Assembly: GCA_021413975.1 (NCBI GenBank) | Contig: JAIOPJ010000019.1 | Coordinates: 1 to 58,542, forward strand | Direction of reading: 5' to 3' | DNA length: 58,542 nucleotides | From: Gemmatimonadota bacterium | GTDB taxonomy: Bacteria; Gemmatimonadota; Gemmatimonadetes; Gemmatimonadales; Gemmatimonadaceae | Shown here: in pieces, positions 25,227 to 33,679 of the stretch | How positions within the stretch are numbered: position 1 is the first letter of the stretch | Layout of the letters: each line of letters starts with the position of its first letter | The notes under the pieces: model-generated | What the model was told of the DNA's origin: nothing | Database searches by the model: none | Seen by the model: the letters and a program-made list of their open reading frames with translations, nothing else | Program-made: the position numbers and the translations under genes

Positions 25227-26451
25227 CCGCCGGATCCCCTGGGAGCGCGTCGCGCGCGGCGTGGCGCTCGCGATCGTCGCGCTCGTGCTGCTGCGCACGG
25301 TGCTCGCGCCTGACGCGGCAGCGGTTCCGGCCGTGCACGTCGATGCGACGGACGACCTGAGCGCGCAGGCGCGTGACTCGCTCGTCGCGCGCGCCCGGGC
25401 CGGAGACGCGGTGACGTGGAGTGGTGAGGTCGCGGCGATCGCGACCGTCGCCGAGCCGCTCCGCGACCCCTCCGCGCGCACGACGATCCTGGCGGTCAGC
25501 GACGGTGCTCTCGCCCTCGGGGACTCGCTCGGCGCGATCGACTCCCTCCCTGCGGGTGGAGGGGCCATCACGGCGTCGGGGCTGCGCGGCCCGGTACGCG
25601 TCGGCGAAGGACGCACCGGGGCCAGCGCGGCGGCGCCAATGCCCTCCACGCCCGGTCGCGTGCTGGTCCTCGGCCGCGTCGGGTGGGAATCCAAGTTCAC
25701 GATCGCCGCGCTCGAGGAGGCGGGGTGGTCGGTGGATGCGCGCCTGCGGCTCTCCGATACGGTCCGCCTCACGCAGGGTGACGCCCGCACGCAGGCGCTC
25801 GGCGCGCAGGCGGTGGTGGTCGCGCTCGATACGGCGCTCGGTGCCGAGGCGAGTGCGCTGCTGCGCTTCGTGCGAGCGGGGGGCGGACTCGTGCTCTCGG
25901 GCGAGGCGGCGGGCGCGCCGTCGCTCGCGGGCGTGGCACCCGCGCGGCCGGGAACGCGGCAAGAGGGAGGGCAGGGTGCGTTCGACGCCCAGGAACCGCT
26001 GCAGGCGCTGCCGCTGCGGCCTCTCGGATCGTTGCGCGCCGAATCGGTCGTTCTCGAGCGGCGCGAGGGCACGATCACCGTGGCGGCCAGGCGCGTGGCC
26101 GCCGGGCGCGTGGTGCAGGCCGGTTACGACGAGACCTGGCGGTGGCGCATGCAGGGCGGGGCGTCGGGTGCGCGTGACCATCGGGAGTGGTGGTCGCACC
26201 TCGTCGCGGCGGCTTCGGGAGCGCCGACCGACGGCGGACGTGGAACGCGCGCGGGGACCGGCGCCCTCCCTGTCGGTTCCCTGGACGGATCCGCCCCGCG
26301 AGCGACACTCGTGCAACGCCTCGGTCCCGCCGTGTCCGTCGCTCCTCCCACGCCGCCGGCGCCTCGCGCGTTGCCGGCCTGGCTCGGCATCATCACCCTC
26401 ATCCTGTTGGTCGCCGAGTGGGCCTCGCGGCGCGCCCGGGGGGCCGCATGA
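25210..26451 (+). CDS. Membrane-anchored GATase-like protein of the MoxR cluster
   Basis: The 413-residue protein overlaps the DUF4159 gene by 17 bases. An N-terminal membrane segment (residues 14-32) is followed by an extracytoplasmic alpha/beta region with RVLVLGRVGWESKF, AQAVVVALDTALGAEASALL and FVRAGGGLVLSGEA, which resembles the amidotransferase-like half of BatA/BatB-type proteins. A second membrane segment (LPAWLGIITLILLVAEWA) lies near the C-terminus and ends in RRARGAA. I cannot name the family. The context suggests it completes the BatA/DUF4175/DUF4159 membrane complex. Confidence 0.7.
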   Translation: MRSPADRRIPWERVARGVALAIVALVLLRTVLAPDAAAVPAVHVDATDDLSAQARDSLVARARAGDAVTWSGEVAAIATVAEPLRDPSARTTILAVSDGALALGDSLGAIDSLPAGGGAITASGLRGPVRVGEGRTGASAAAPMPSTPGRVLVLGRVGWESKFTIAALEEAGWSVDARLRLSDTVRLTQGDARTQALGAQAVVVALDTALGAEASALLRFVRAGGGLVLSGEAAGAPSLAGVAPARPGTRQEGGQGAFDAQEPLQALPLRPLGSLRAESVVLERREGTITVAARRVAAGRVVQAGYDETWRWRMQGGASGARDHREWWSHLVAAASGAPTDGGRGTRAGTGALPVGSLDGSAPRATLVQRLGPAVSVAPPTPPAPRALPAWLGIITLILLVAEWASRRARGAA

Positions 26452-27371
26452 CCCTCGCCTTCATCTCGCACTCCGACGTCGGCCGGCATGACAACGGGTG
26501 GAACCATCCCGAGCACGTGGGCCGCATCCGCACGATCACGCGGGCCATGCGCTACCATCCCGAGCTCTTCATGGGCCTCGAGCACCTCGAAGGGCGTCAC
26601 GCGACCGTCGACGAGCTCGCGCTCGCGCACGACCGCGCGTACATCGAGCGGGTGCGCGCCCTGTGCGAGTCGGGCGGCGGCCGGTTCGACGCCGACACGC
26701 TGGTGAGCGAGGGGTCGTGGGACGCCGCGACCGCGGCGGCGGGCTCGGTGATCGAGGCGGTGGAGCGCTCGCTCGACGGGAGGAACCTGCGGAGCTTCGT
26801 CGGCGTCCGTCCCCCCGGTCACCACGCGTTGCGCGACCGGGCGATGGGCTTCTGCATCTTCGGCAGCGTCGCGATCGGCGCGCTCGTCGCCCGGAGTCGC
26901 GGCGTGGAGCGCGTGTTGATCGTGGACTGGGACGTCCACCACGGCAACGGGACGCAGGCGATCGTCGAGCAGGACCCGGGCATCCGTTTCGTCTCGATGC
27001 ACCAGTGGCCCTGGTACCCGGGGTCGGGGGCCGCCACGGATCGTGGGCCGCACGGCACCGTCTGGAACGTGCCCATGGCCCCCGGGCTCGCGCCGGCGCA
27101 GTATCGCGAGGCGCTCCTCGCCGCCGTGGATGTGGCCACCTCCGGGTGGACCCCCGGCCTCGTGCTCATCTCGGCGGGCTTCGATTCCCTCGCGGGCGAC
27201 CCGCTGGGCGGTTTCACGCTCGAACTCGACGATGTGCGCACGCTCACCCGGGCGCTCGTGGAGCGCGCCGAGCGCTGGTGCGGCGGCCGGGTCGTGAGCT
27301 CCCTCGAGGGCGGCTACGACCCCGAGCGGCTTGGCGAGGCGGTCATCGCACACCTCGAGGCGCTGCGGTAG
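26448..27371 (+). CDS. Histone deacetylase / acetylpolyamine amidohydrolase family protein
   Basis: The 307-residue zinc hydrolase removes acetyl groups from lysine or polyamine substrates. Family residues are all present: the His pair in RPPGHHA, zinc ligands in DWDVHHGNGTQ and SAGFDS, and the transition-state Tyr in SLEGGYDP. Similarity in layout is to class II HDAC-like bacterial proteins. It overlaps the upstream gene by four bases (ATGA), placing it at the end of the MoxR-type operon, where a protein-deacetylation role would be possible but is unproven. Confidence 0.92.
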   Translation: MTLAFISHSDVGRHDNGWNHPEHVGRIRTITRAMRYHPELFMGLEHLEGRHATVDELALAHDRAYIERVRALCESGGGRFDADTLVSEGSWDAATAAAGSVIEAVERSLDGRNLRSFVGVRPPGHHALRDRAMGFCIFGSVAIGALVARSRGVERVLIVDWDVHHGNGTQAIVEQDPGIRFVSMHQWPWYPGSGAATDRGPHGTVWNVPMAPGLAPAQYREALLAAVDVATSGWTPGLVLISAGFDSLAGDPLGGFTLELDDVRTLTRALVERAERWCGGRVVSSLEGGYDPERLGEAVIAHLEALR

Positions 27372-27374
27372 TTT
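27369..27374 (+). promoter_or_regulatory. Predicted -10 element of corA, predicted leaderless
   Basis: TAGTTT starts 13 bases before the corA ATG at 27382, and its TAG is also the stop codon of the deacetylase gene. No ribosome binding site fits between it and the ATG (CTCTCCC). A -35 element is not convincing. Confidence 0.45.
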
Positions 27375-27381
27375 CTCTCCC

Positions 27382-28437
27382 ATGCCCAAGCGCCGAACGA
27401 GCAAGGCCCTCCGACTCCGCGCGATCACCGAGGAGGCGGCGGCGGTCCCGCAGGAGAGCGGCCCGAAGTCATGGCACCGCGACGCGGCGGGTGCCGTCCG
27501 CCGCGACATCGATCCGAAGGAGTTCGCCGCGATCGTGCAATCGGGTGTGGGGCTCCTCTGGGTCGACGTCGACCTGCGCGTCCGGTCGCAGCACGCGATG
27601 CTCGAGAAGGTCTTCCAGTTCCATCCGCTGAGCGTCGAGGACACGCTGTCCCCCGAAGGGCGCGTGAAGTTCGAGGAGTTCCCCGGGTACGCCTTCGCGG
27701 TGGTGCGCGCCGTGCGCTTCGCCGACGAGACCCCCGAGCTCTACGACATCGAGACCTTCAACCTGTCGATCTTCCTCGGAAGGAACTTCGTCGTCACCGT
27801 GCACGGACAGCATGCGCCGGGCGTGGACGCGACCAACGAACGGATCCTGCGCTCGCACGACCTGCTGGAGCGTGGCGCGAGCCGGCTGATGCACCATGTG
27901 CTCGACACGACCGTCGACGCCTACTTCCCGATCGTCGAGCAGCTCGATGCCTTCGTGGACGGGCTCGAGGAGCGCGTGTTCGTGCACTTCGACCAGGAGT
28001 CGCTGCGCGACATCTTCAGCGTCAAGCGTCTGGTGCTGCAGCTGCGGCGCCACCTCTCGCCCATGCGCGAGGTCTTCAACGTGCTGCAGAACCGTCCCTG
28101 CGCGCTCATCCCGCCCGACTCGCAGATCTACTACCGCGACATCTACGATCACGTGATCCGGCTCAACGAGTCGCTCGACACCTATCGCGACCTGCTCTCG
28201 AGCACCATGGACTCGTACCTCACGCAGGTCTCCAACCGCATGGGGATCGTGACCAAGGGCCTGACCGTGGTCGCGACCATGAGCGTGCCGTTCGTGGTGG
28301 TGAGCGGGATGTGGGGCATGAACTTCACCGTCATCCCGCTCTCGGGGTGGCCGCACGGCTTCTGGGTGATGCTGGCCGTTCAGCTCGGTCTGGGCGGCGC
28401 CCTCATCTGGGTCCTCCACCGCCGCGGTTGGCTGTAG
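27382..28437 (+). CDS. corA: CorA-family magnesium/cobalt transporter
   Basis: The 351-residue protein has the CorA layout: a large cytoplasmic funnel domain, then two C-terminal membrane segments with the signature GMN in VVVSGMWGMNFTVIPL between them. HPLSVEDTL, with its conserved His-Pro-Leu, and NLSIFLGRNFVVTVH are also typical. It imports Mg2+, Co2+ or related ions as a pentamer in the inner membrane. The stop codon TAG forms part of the -10 element of the following kinase gene. Confidence 0.94.
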   Translation: MPKRRTSKALRLRAITEEAAAVPQESGPKSWHRDAAGAVRRDIDPKEFAAIVQSGVGLLWVDVDLRVRSQHAMLEKVFQFHPLSVEDTLSPEGRVKFEEFPGYAFAVVRAVRFADETPELYDIETFNLSIFLGRNFVVTVHGQHAPGVDATNERILRSHDLLERGASRLMHHVLDTTVDAYFPIVEQLDAFVDGLEERVFVHFDQESLRDIFSVKRLVLQLRRHLSPMREVFNVLQNRPCALIPPDSQIYYRDIYDHVIRLNESLDTYRDLLSSTMDSYLTQVSNRMGIVTKGLTVVATMSVPFVVVSGMWGMNFTVIPLSGWPHGFWVMLAVQLGLGGALIWVLHRRGWL

Positions 28438-28440
28438 ATT
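28435..28440 (+). promoter_or_regulatory. Predicted -10 element of the kinase gene, predicted leaderless
   Basis: TAGATT followed by CC begins exactly 12 bases before the GTG at 28447, so the mRNA would begin at the start codon. The TAG is also the corA stop codon. No ribosome binding site is present in the intervening bases. The -35 region shows no good match. Confidence 0.55.
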
Positions 28441-28446
28441 CCCCTC

Positions 28447-29430
28447 GTGTTCTGTCCCGACTGCGGCACCTGGAACCGGAGCGCCGCCCGCACCTGCGGG
28501 CAGTGCGGGCTCGTGCTGCCGCAGATCCCCGTGGCGATCGACGCCCCCGACCACCTGATCACCTCGCTGCGGCAGGCGACGGGGCAGCGGTACCGCATCG
28601 TGCGCCGCGTGGGCAGCGGCGGCATGGCCGACGTCTACGAGGCGCGGCACCACATGCTCGACCGGCCGCTCGCGGTGAAGGTCCTGCACTCGCACCTCTC
28701 GCGCGAGCCCGAGATGCGCGTGCGCTTCAAGCGCGAGGCCGAGGCCGCGAGCCGGCTGCTGCATCCGTTCATCTGCTCGCCCCTCGACTATGGCGAGACC
28801 GATGATGCGGTCTACATCGTGCTCCCCTTCATCTCGGGCGGCTGCCTGGCCGACGACCTCGCCAAGACCCGGACGATCGAGGCGCCCCGTGCCGCGCGCA
28901 TCGCGGCGCAGGTCGCGACGGCGCTCGACTACGCGACGCGGCAGGGGATCATCCACCGCGACGTGAAGCCCGACAACGTGCTCTTCGACGCCGACGGCAA
29001 TGCGATCCTCACCGACTTCGGCATCGCGACGGCGCACTTCCACGGACGCCTCACCGCCGGCGGCCGCGCGATGGGGACGCCGCACTACATGGCACCGGAA
29101 CAGGCGATGGGCCGCTTTGTGGACGGCCGCGCCGACCTGTACGCCGTCGGCGTGATGCTCTACGAGTGCCTGCTCGGCGCCACGCCGTTCGACGGTCCCG
29201 ACGGCTACGCCATCGGCTACAAGCATGTGCACGAGATGCCCACGCCGATCGAGCGCGTGGCACCGCACATCTCGCGCGGGCTGGCGGCGATCACCATGCG
29301 CTGCCTCGAGAAGGCGCCGGAGAAGCGGTTCCAGCGCGGCCACGACCTCGCCGAAGCGATCTACGACTGGATGGGGACGGAAGGCGTGCACGACGCGCCC
29401 CCGGTGCGCGGGTCGCGGCCGGCGGAGTGA
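28447..29430 (+). CDS. Soluble Ser/Thr protein kinase with N-terminal zinc ribbon
   Basis: The 327-residue protein starts with a zinc ribbon (FCPDCG ... TCGQCG, residues 2-21). A complete eukaryote-like kinase domain follows: G-loop GSGGMADVY, Lys78, HRDVKPDN with His170 and Asp172, DFG with Asp190, and APEQ. It ends soon after the kinase domain, without a membrane segment, unlike the other two kinases of the window. Targets are unknown. The stop overlaps priA by four bases, so the two are coupled. Confidence 0.93.
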   Translation: MFCPDCGTWNRSAARTCGQCGLVLPQIPVAIDAPDHLITSLRQATGQRYRIVRRVGSGGMADVYEARHHMLDRPLAVKVLHSHLSREPEMRVRFKREAEAASRLLHPFICSPLDYGETDDAVYIVLPFISGGCLADDLAKTRTIEAPRAARIAAQVATALDYATRQGIIHRDVKPDNVLFDADGNAILTDFGIATAHFHGRLTAGGRAMGTPHYMAPEQAMGRFVDGRADLYAVGVMLYECLLGATPFDGPDGYAIGYKHVHEMPTPIERVAPHISRGLAAITMRCLEKAPEKRFQRGHDLAEAIYDWMGTEGVHDAPPVRGSRPAE

Positions 29431-31703
29431 CCGCCTCCGCCTCCGCGGGGCGCCCGCGCCTCGTCGAGGTCGCGCTCCCGCTGCCGCTGCTGCAGACCTT
29501 CACCTACGCGGTGCCCGAGACCACGCGCCACCCGATCGTTCCCGGGAGCCGGGTGGTGGTACCGGTGCGCAACGGGCGCACCATCGGGTTCTGCGTGGGC
29601 GAGAGCGACGGCGTGTCGCTCGGTGACACCGTGCCGAAGGCGATCCTCGACGTCCCCGACGCCGAACCGTCGCTCCGGGCCGACCTGCTCGCGCTCTGCC
29701 GCTGGATCTCCGAATACCATGTGGTCCCGCTCGGCCTCGTCTGCCGCGCCGTGCTGCCCGGGCCGCTCGGTTTGGCCGCACGCCCGGCGCCGGAGGGGCG
29801 CACCGAGCGGCTCCTGGTGATCGCGCAGGAACTGCCCACGCTCCTCGAGCGCGACGCCGCGTTCAAACGCGCACCGCAGCAGCGGCAACTCTACGAACTC
29901 CTCGAACAACTCGGCGGGCGCGCGCCGGTGCCGCTGCTCCTGCAGCGACTCGGCTGCACCAGCAGCGTGGTCGCGGGCCTGCTCAAGCGGGGACTCGTGC
30001 GGGAGGAGCGAGAAGGACGCTCGCGCGACCCGTTCGCGAGCCGTCCCGCGGGCCAGGCCGCGCAGGTCACGCCGAGCGCCGCACAGCGCGCCGCCATCGA
30101 CGCCATCCTCGCCGGTGCTCCCGGCGCCGCCTTCCTGCTCCACGGCATCACCGGCAGCGGCAAGACGCTCGTCTATTTGCAGGTCCTCGAGCAGGTCGTG
30201 CGCAAGGAGGGCAAGAGCGCGATCGTGCTCGTCCCCGAGATCGCCCTCACGCCGCAGGCGGTCGACCGCTTCAGGGCCGTGTTCGGCGATGAGGTCGCGG
30301 TCCTGCACTCGGGACTGAGCGACGGCGAGCGGCTCGATGCCTGGCGCGCACTGCGACGCGGCGAGAAGCGGATCGCCGTCGGTGCGCGGTCGGCCGTCTT
30401 CGCTCCCCTCGCGAACCTCGGCGCGATCATCGTGGACGAGGAGCACGAAGCGAGCTACAAGCAGGCCGAGACGCCGCGCTACCATGCGCGCGACGTCGCG
30501 CTCATCCGCGCCCGCGAGGCCGGCGCGCGCTGCGTGCTGGGGAGTGCGACGCCGAGCCTCGAGAGCTGGAAGAACGCGCAGGACGGGCGGCTCACGCTCC
30601 TCTCGCTGCCGGAGCGCGTGGGCGGCGGCAGGCTCCCGGCGGTGCGCGTCCTCGACCTGCGGCAGGAGCTGCGCGCGTCCACGCCCGACGAACGGGCGCG
30701 CCGTCAGGTGATCTCGGCCGCACTCGAGCACGGACTGCGTGAACGACTGGCGCGCGGGGAGCAGAGCATCCTCCTGCTCAACCGGCGCGGCTACGCGTCG
30801 TTCGTGCAGTGCGCCGACGGACATGTGGCGAGCTGTCCGAATTGCTCGATCTCGCTCACGTATCATCGCACCCCGGAGCGACTCGTCTGTCACTATTGCC
30901 TCCATCAGGAGGCCGCGGGCCGCGCCTGCGGCGACTGCGGCGCGCCGATGGAGCGCCAGCGGGGGCTCGGAACGCAGCAGGTGGAGCGCCTGCTCGTGGA
31001 ACGGCTCCCCGAGGCGCGCATCGCGCGCATGGACGTCGACACGACGACGGGGAAGTGGGCGCACACCACGATCCTCGATCGCGTCGGAAGCGGGGAGGTC
31101 GACGTGCTCCTCGGCACGCAGATGATCGCCAAGGGACTCGACTTCCCCAACGTGACGCTCGTGGGCGTCATCGACGCCGACGTGGGGATCAACCTCCCCG
31201 ACTTCCGCGCGAGTGAGCGGACCTTCCAGCTGCTCAGCCAGGTCGCGGGGCGGGCGGGCCGCGGGCCGAAGGGCGGGGAGGTCGTGATCCAGACGCGCGT
31301 CCCCGGGCACCATGCGGTGCGCCACGCGGCGGCGCACGACTTCCTCGGGTTCGTCGCCGAGGAGATGGCCTCGCGCGAGAGTCCGCCCTACCCGCCGACG
31401 CTGCGCCTCGCGAACGTCGTCGTCAGCGGGCTCGACGAGGTCGCCGTCGCCGACTTCGCGCGGCACGTCACCGAGTGGCTCGTCGGTGCCGAGTCGCGGT
31501 TCTCCCTCGGCGTGACCGTGCTCGGGCCGGCCCCGTGCCCGATCGAGCGGATCAAGACGCGGTTCCGCTGGCACACGATCCTCAAGTCCGTGCATGCGGC
31601 GCCGTTGACGCGCTTGATCCGCGGGCTCATGACCGGGGTCGAGGTGCCCGGTGCGGGGGAGATGCGGCTCGTGGTGGACCGGGATCCGGTGTCGTTGCTG
31701 TAG
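29427..31703 (+). CDS. priA: Primosomal protein N' (replication restart helicase)
   Basis: PriA recognises stalled forks and loads the replicative helicase. From the GTG overlapping the kinase stop, the protein has 758 residues. The N-terminal 3'-end-binding domain begins EVALPLPLLQTFTYAVPE. The helicase core shows Walker A GITGSGKT, DEEH and SATPSLES. The zinc-binding block with CADGHVASCPNCS, CHYCLH and CGDCGAP carries the characteristic four Cys pairs. GTQMIAKGLDFPNVTLVGV and QVAGRAGRG complete helicase motifs. The length is normal. Confidence 0.97.
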   Translation: MTASASAGRPRLVEVALPLPLLQTFTYAVPETTRHPIVPGSRVVVPVRNGRTIGFCVGESDGVSLGDTVPKAILDVPDAEPSLRADLLALCRWISEYHVVPLGLVCRAVLPGPLGLAARPAPEGRTERLLVIAQELPTLLERDAAFKRAPQQRQLYELLEQLGGRAPVPLLLQRLGCTSSVVAGLLKRGLVREEREGRSRDPFASRPAGQAAQVTPSAAQRAAIDAILAGAPGAAFLLHGITGSGKTLVYLQVLEQVVRKEGKSAIVLVPEIALTPQAVDRFRAVFGDEVAVLHSGLSDGERLDAWRALRRGEKRIAVGARSAVFAPLANLGAIIVDEEHEASYKQAETPRYHARDVALIRAREAGARCVLGSATPSLESWKNAQDGRLTLLSLPERVGGGRLPAVRVLDLRQELRASTPDERARRQVISAALEHGLRERLARGEQSILLLNRRGYASFVQCADGHVASCPNCSISLTYHRTPERLVCHYCLHQEAAGRACGDCGAPMERQRGLGTQQVERLLVERLPEARIARMDVDTTTGKWAHTTILDRVGSGEVDVLLGTQMIAKGLDFPNVTLVGVIDADVGINLPDFRASERTFQLLSQVAGRAGRGPKGGEVVIQTRVPGHHAVRHAAAHDFLGFVAEEMASRESPPYPPTLRLANVVVSGLDEVAVADFARHVTEWLVGAESRFSLGVTVLGPAPCPIERIKTRFRWHTILKSVHAAPLTRLIRGLMTGVEVPGAGEMRLVVDRDPVSLL

Positions 31704-31734
31704 GTGGGTCGCGCGGGGCGACTGCGAACTACTC

Positions 31735-31912
31735 TCACCACCGAGGCACCGAGGACACCGAGCGCTCGGTGCGAGTGGCAGAGTACAGCGACTCGTTCGG
31801 GGTGCTTCCCGGGTCATTGCGTCACCGTCCCCTGTTGCCAGGTGACCGCGTGCCCGAGGAAAGAGCAAGGGCCCTGGCACTTCCCGGTGCCCTCGGTGCC
31901 TCGGTGGTGATG
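31735..31912. repeat. Intergenic palindromic repeat, copy 4 (CACCGAGG type)
   Basis: The left arm is TCACCACCGAGGCACCGAGG and the right arm is CCTCGGTGCCTCGGTGGTGA. The centre of about 120 bases is not shared with the other copies. The flank CGACTGCGAACTACTC precedes it. It lies between priA and the small unknown gene, both on the plus strand, and occupies most of the 264-base gap. Confidence 0.9.
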
Positions 31913-31955
31913 GCAGGAGGTCGGCGGACCGAGGCCAAAGAAGACCCCGACCCGC

Positions 31956-31961
31956 TAGATT
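31956..31961 (+). promoter_or_regulatory. Predicted -10 element, predicted leaderless
   Basis: TAGATT followed by CC starts exactly 12 bases before the ATG at 31968. No ribosome binding site is present in the remaining six bases (CCCCGC). The -35 region is weak (GGCCAA at the 17-base position). Confidence 0.55.
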
Positions 31962-31967
31962 CCCCGC

Positions 31968-32372
31968 ATGGCCCAGCAGACCATCCCCCTCTCGTCCGAT
32001 GCCCGCGAGCGCCTGCTCCTCGACATCGCGGACACCGTCCCGGCCGAGCGCATCGCCGAGATCCACTTCTTCCCCCCGATCCGCCAGGGCCCGCTCGAGA
32101 CCGGCGTGGCGGTGGTGGCGGCGGAGCACGAGGTCGTCGGACGGGAGCGTCATGTGGTCTACACGGCCCGCTACCGCTGGACCCGCAAAGGCCCCGATCG
32201 CGGCAAGTGGGAGTGCGAGGTCGTCGCCGAGGCGGACGCTCCGCTCGGCACCGTCGAGGCCGTGGTGCGCGGCGTGCAGCAGCGTGCCAACGAGACCACC
32301 GAACCGGAGCACGTGGGCGGCGACGATGCCCGTGCCCGGATCACGGAAGCCCGGTGTCGGACCACCCCGTAG
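31968..32372 (+). CDS. Hypothetical protein, 134 residues
   Basis: I do not recognise this protein. It is soluble and charged. A central region, RIAEIHFFPPIRQGPLETGVAVV in outline, alternates with strands (HVVYTARYRW, KWECEVVAEA), suggesting a small alpha/beta domain; the last 30 residues are low-complexity. The ATG is supported by the -10 element placed exactly 12 bases upstream, and the end overlaps the Fur-family gene by 19 bases, so the two are very likely cotranscribed. Confidence 0.7.
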   Translation: MAQQTIPLSSDARERLLLDIADTVPAERIAEIHFFPPIRQGPLETGVAVVAAEHEVVGRERHVVYTARYRWTRKGPDRGKWECEVVAEADAPLGTVEAVVRGVQQRANETTEPEHVGGDDARARITEARCRTTP

Positions 32373-32800
32373 TCGATCGCTTCGTCGGCTACCTGCGCGA
32401 GCACAACCTGCCCGTCACGGCGCAGCGGCTCGCCATCGCCGAGACGCTGCTCACTTCGCACCGGCACCTCTCCGCCGAGGAAGTGGCGCAGGAGGTCACG
32501 GCCGCCGGCCGCAAGGTCGGCACCGCGACGGTGTACCGGACCATCGATACGTTGCTCGAGAGCGGTCTCGTGGTGGAACGCGATTTCGGCGAGGGCTTCC
32601 GCCGCTTCGAGCCCGCGCGCGACATCCCGCACCATGAGCACCTCATCTGCACGCAGTGCGGCAAGGTCGAGGAGTTCCGCGACGAGCGCCTCGAACGCAT
32701 GACCACGATCGTCGCCGAGTCGCGCGGGTTCGCCCGTCAGCGGCACCGGCTCGTCATCCACGGCGTCTGCAAGGACTGCCAGACCGGAGTGTCCCGCTAG
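32354..32800 (+). CDS. Fur/PerR-family metalloregulator
   Basis: The 148-residue protein from GTG 32354 has the Fur layout. A winged helix contains LPVTAQRLAIAETLL and VGTATVYRTIDTLLESGLV, and the dimer/metal domain contains HHEHLICTQCGKVEEF and a second pair CKDC. The two CxxC pairs form the structural zinc site. Whether it senses iron, peroxide or another metal cannot be decided by eye. The following ccdA gene overlaps it by one base (TAGTG), suggesting a redox or cytochrome-linked regulon. Confidence 0.9.
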   Translation: MSDHPVVDRFVGYLREHNLPVTAQRLAIAETLLTSHRHLSAEEVAQEVTAAGRKVGTATVYRTIDTLLESGLVVERDFGEGFRRFEPARDIPHHEHLICTQCGKVEEFRDERLERMTTIVAESRGFARQRHRLVIHGVCKDCQTGVSR

Positions 32801-33531
32801 TGGAATCGACCGCCGGTCCGCTCGGCATCCTCATCGCCTTCAGCGCCGGGCTGCTCAGCTTCCTGAGCCCCTGCGTGCTGCCGCTCGTGCCGAGCTACGT
32901 CACCTTCATCACGGGGATGACGCTCGAGGACCTGCAGCACACCAAGCGCGAGACGCTCTTCCATGCGCTCGTCTTCGTCTGCGGCTTCTCGCTGATCTTC
33001 CTCGCGCTCGGTGCCGGCGCGACCGTCTTCGGCCAGATCATGCTGCGCTACCGCGACTGGATCAGCCGCATCGGCGGCGTGCTGATCATCGCCTTCGGCC
33101 TCTACATGCTCGGCGTGTTCAACCTGGGGTTGCTCGCGCGCGACACGCGGTTGCACATCGCCAACAAGCCGATCGGGTACCTCGGCACGCTCGTCGTCGG
33201 CATCGCCTTCGGCGCCGGCTGGTCGCCCTGCATCGGTCCGATCCTCGGCGCGATCCTCACGATGGCGGCCAACGAGGCCGACCTGCAGCGCGGCCTGGTA
33301 CTCCTCGCCGCCTACTCGGCGGGCCTCGCGGTGCCGTTCCTGCTCGCGGCGGTGATGGTCGAGAAGTTCCTCGAGGTGTTCGCGAAGATGCGGCACCAGA
33401 TGGTCTGGGTGAACCGCATCGCCGGCGCCATGCTCGTGCTCGTCGGCCTGCTCATGGTGACCAACCGGTTCACGATGCTGGCGAGCTGGCTGCAGGACTT
33501 CACTCCCGCGTTCATCCTCGACCGGATCTGA
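32800..33531 (+). CDS. ccdA: Cytochrome c biogenesis protein CcdA
   Basis: The 243-residue membrane protein has six hydrophobic segments and the two conserved redox cysteines of the CcdA/DsbD family, in FLSPCVLPLVPSYV (TM1) and GWSPCIGPIL (TM4). It carries electrons from cytoplasmic thioredoxin across the membrane to periplasmic thiol proteins used in cytochrome c maturation. It has no fused thioredoxin domain, so it is CcdA and not full DsbD. A strong terminator follows 60 bases after the stop. Confidence 0.94.
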   Translation: MESTAGPLGILIAFSAGLLSFLSPCVLPLVPSYVTFITGMTLEDLQHTKRETLFHALVFVCGFSLIFLALGAGATVFGQIMLRYRDWISRIGGVLIIAFGLYMLGVFNLGLLARDTRLHIANKPIGYLGTLVVGIAFGAGWSPCIGPILGAILTMAANEADLQRGLVLLAAYSAGLAVPFLLAAVMVEKFLEVFAKMRHQMVWVNRIAGAMLVLVGLLMVTNRFTMLASWLQDFTPAFILDRI

Positions 33532-33590
33532 CGGGCGGGCGCCGGCGGGTCACCGCCAGGCGAGGCACCGATCACAGCGGAGGAACGGCC

Positions 33591-33628
33591 AGGGCGGGAG
33601 CGGACCGAAGTCCGCCCCCGCCCTTTTC
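33591..33628 (+). terminator. Terminator hairpin after ccdA
   Basis: AGGGCGGGAGCGGAC pairs with GTCCGCCCCCGCCCT (one A-C mismatch) around a CGAA loop, and four T residues follow. It separates ccdA from the convergent outer-membrane protein gene and may serve both strands, though only the plus side has a T tract. Confidence 0.85.
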
Positions 33629-33679
33629 GCCGTCGGCCCAGCTTCCGCGGGCGTCAGGCTGTTCGTGTCGTCCCTCGAA

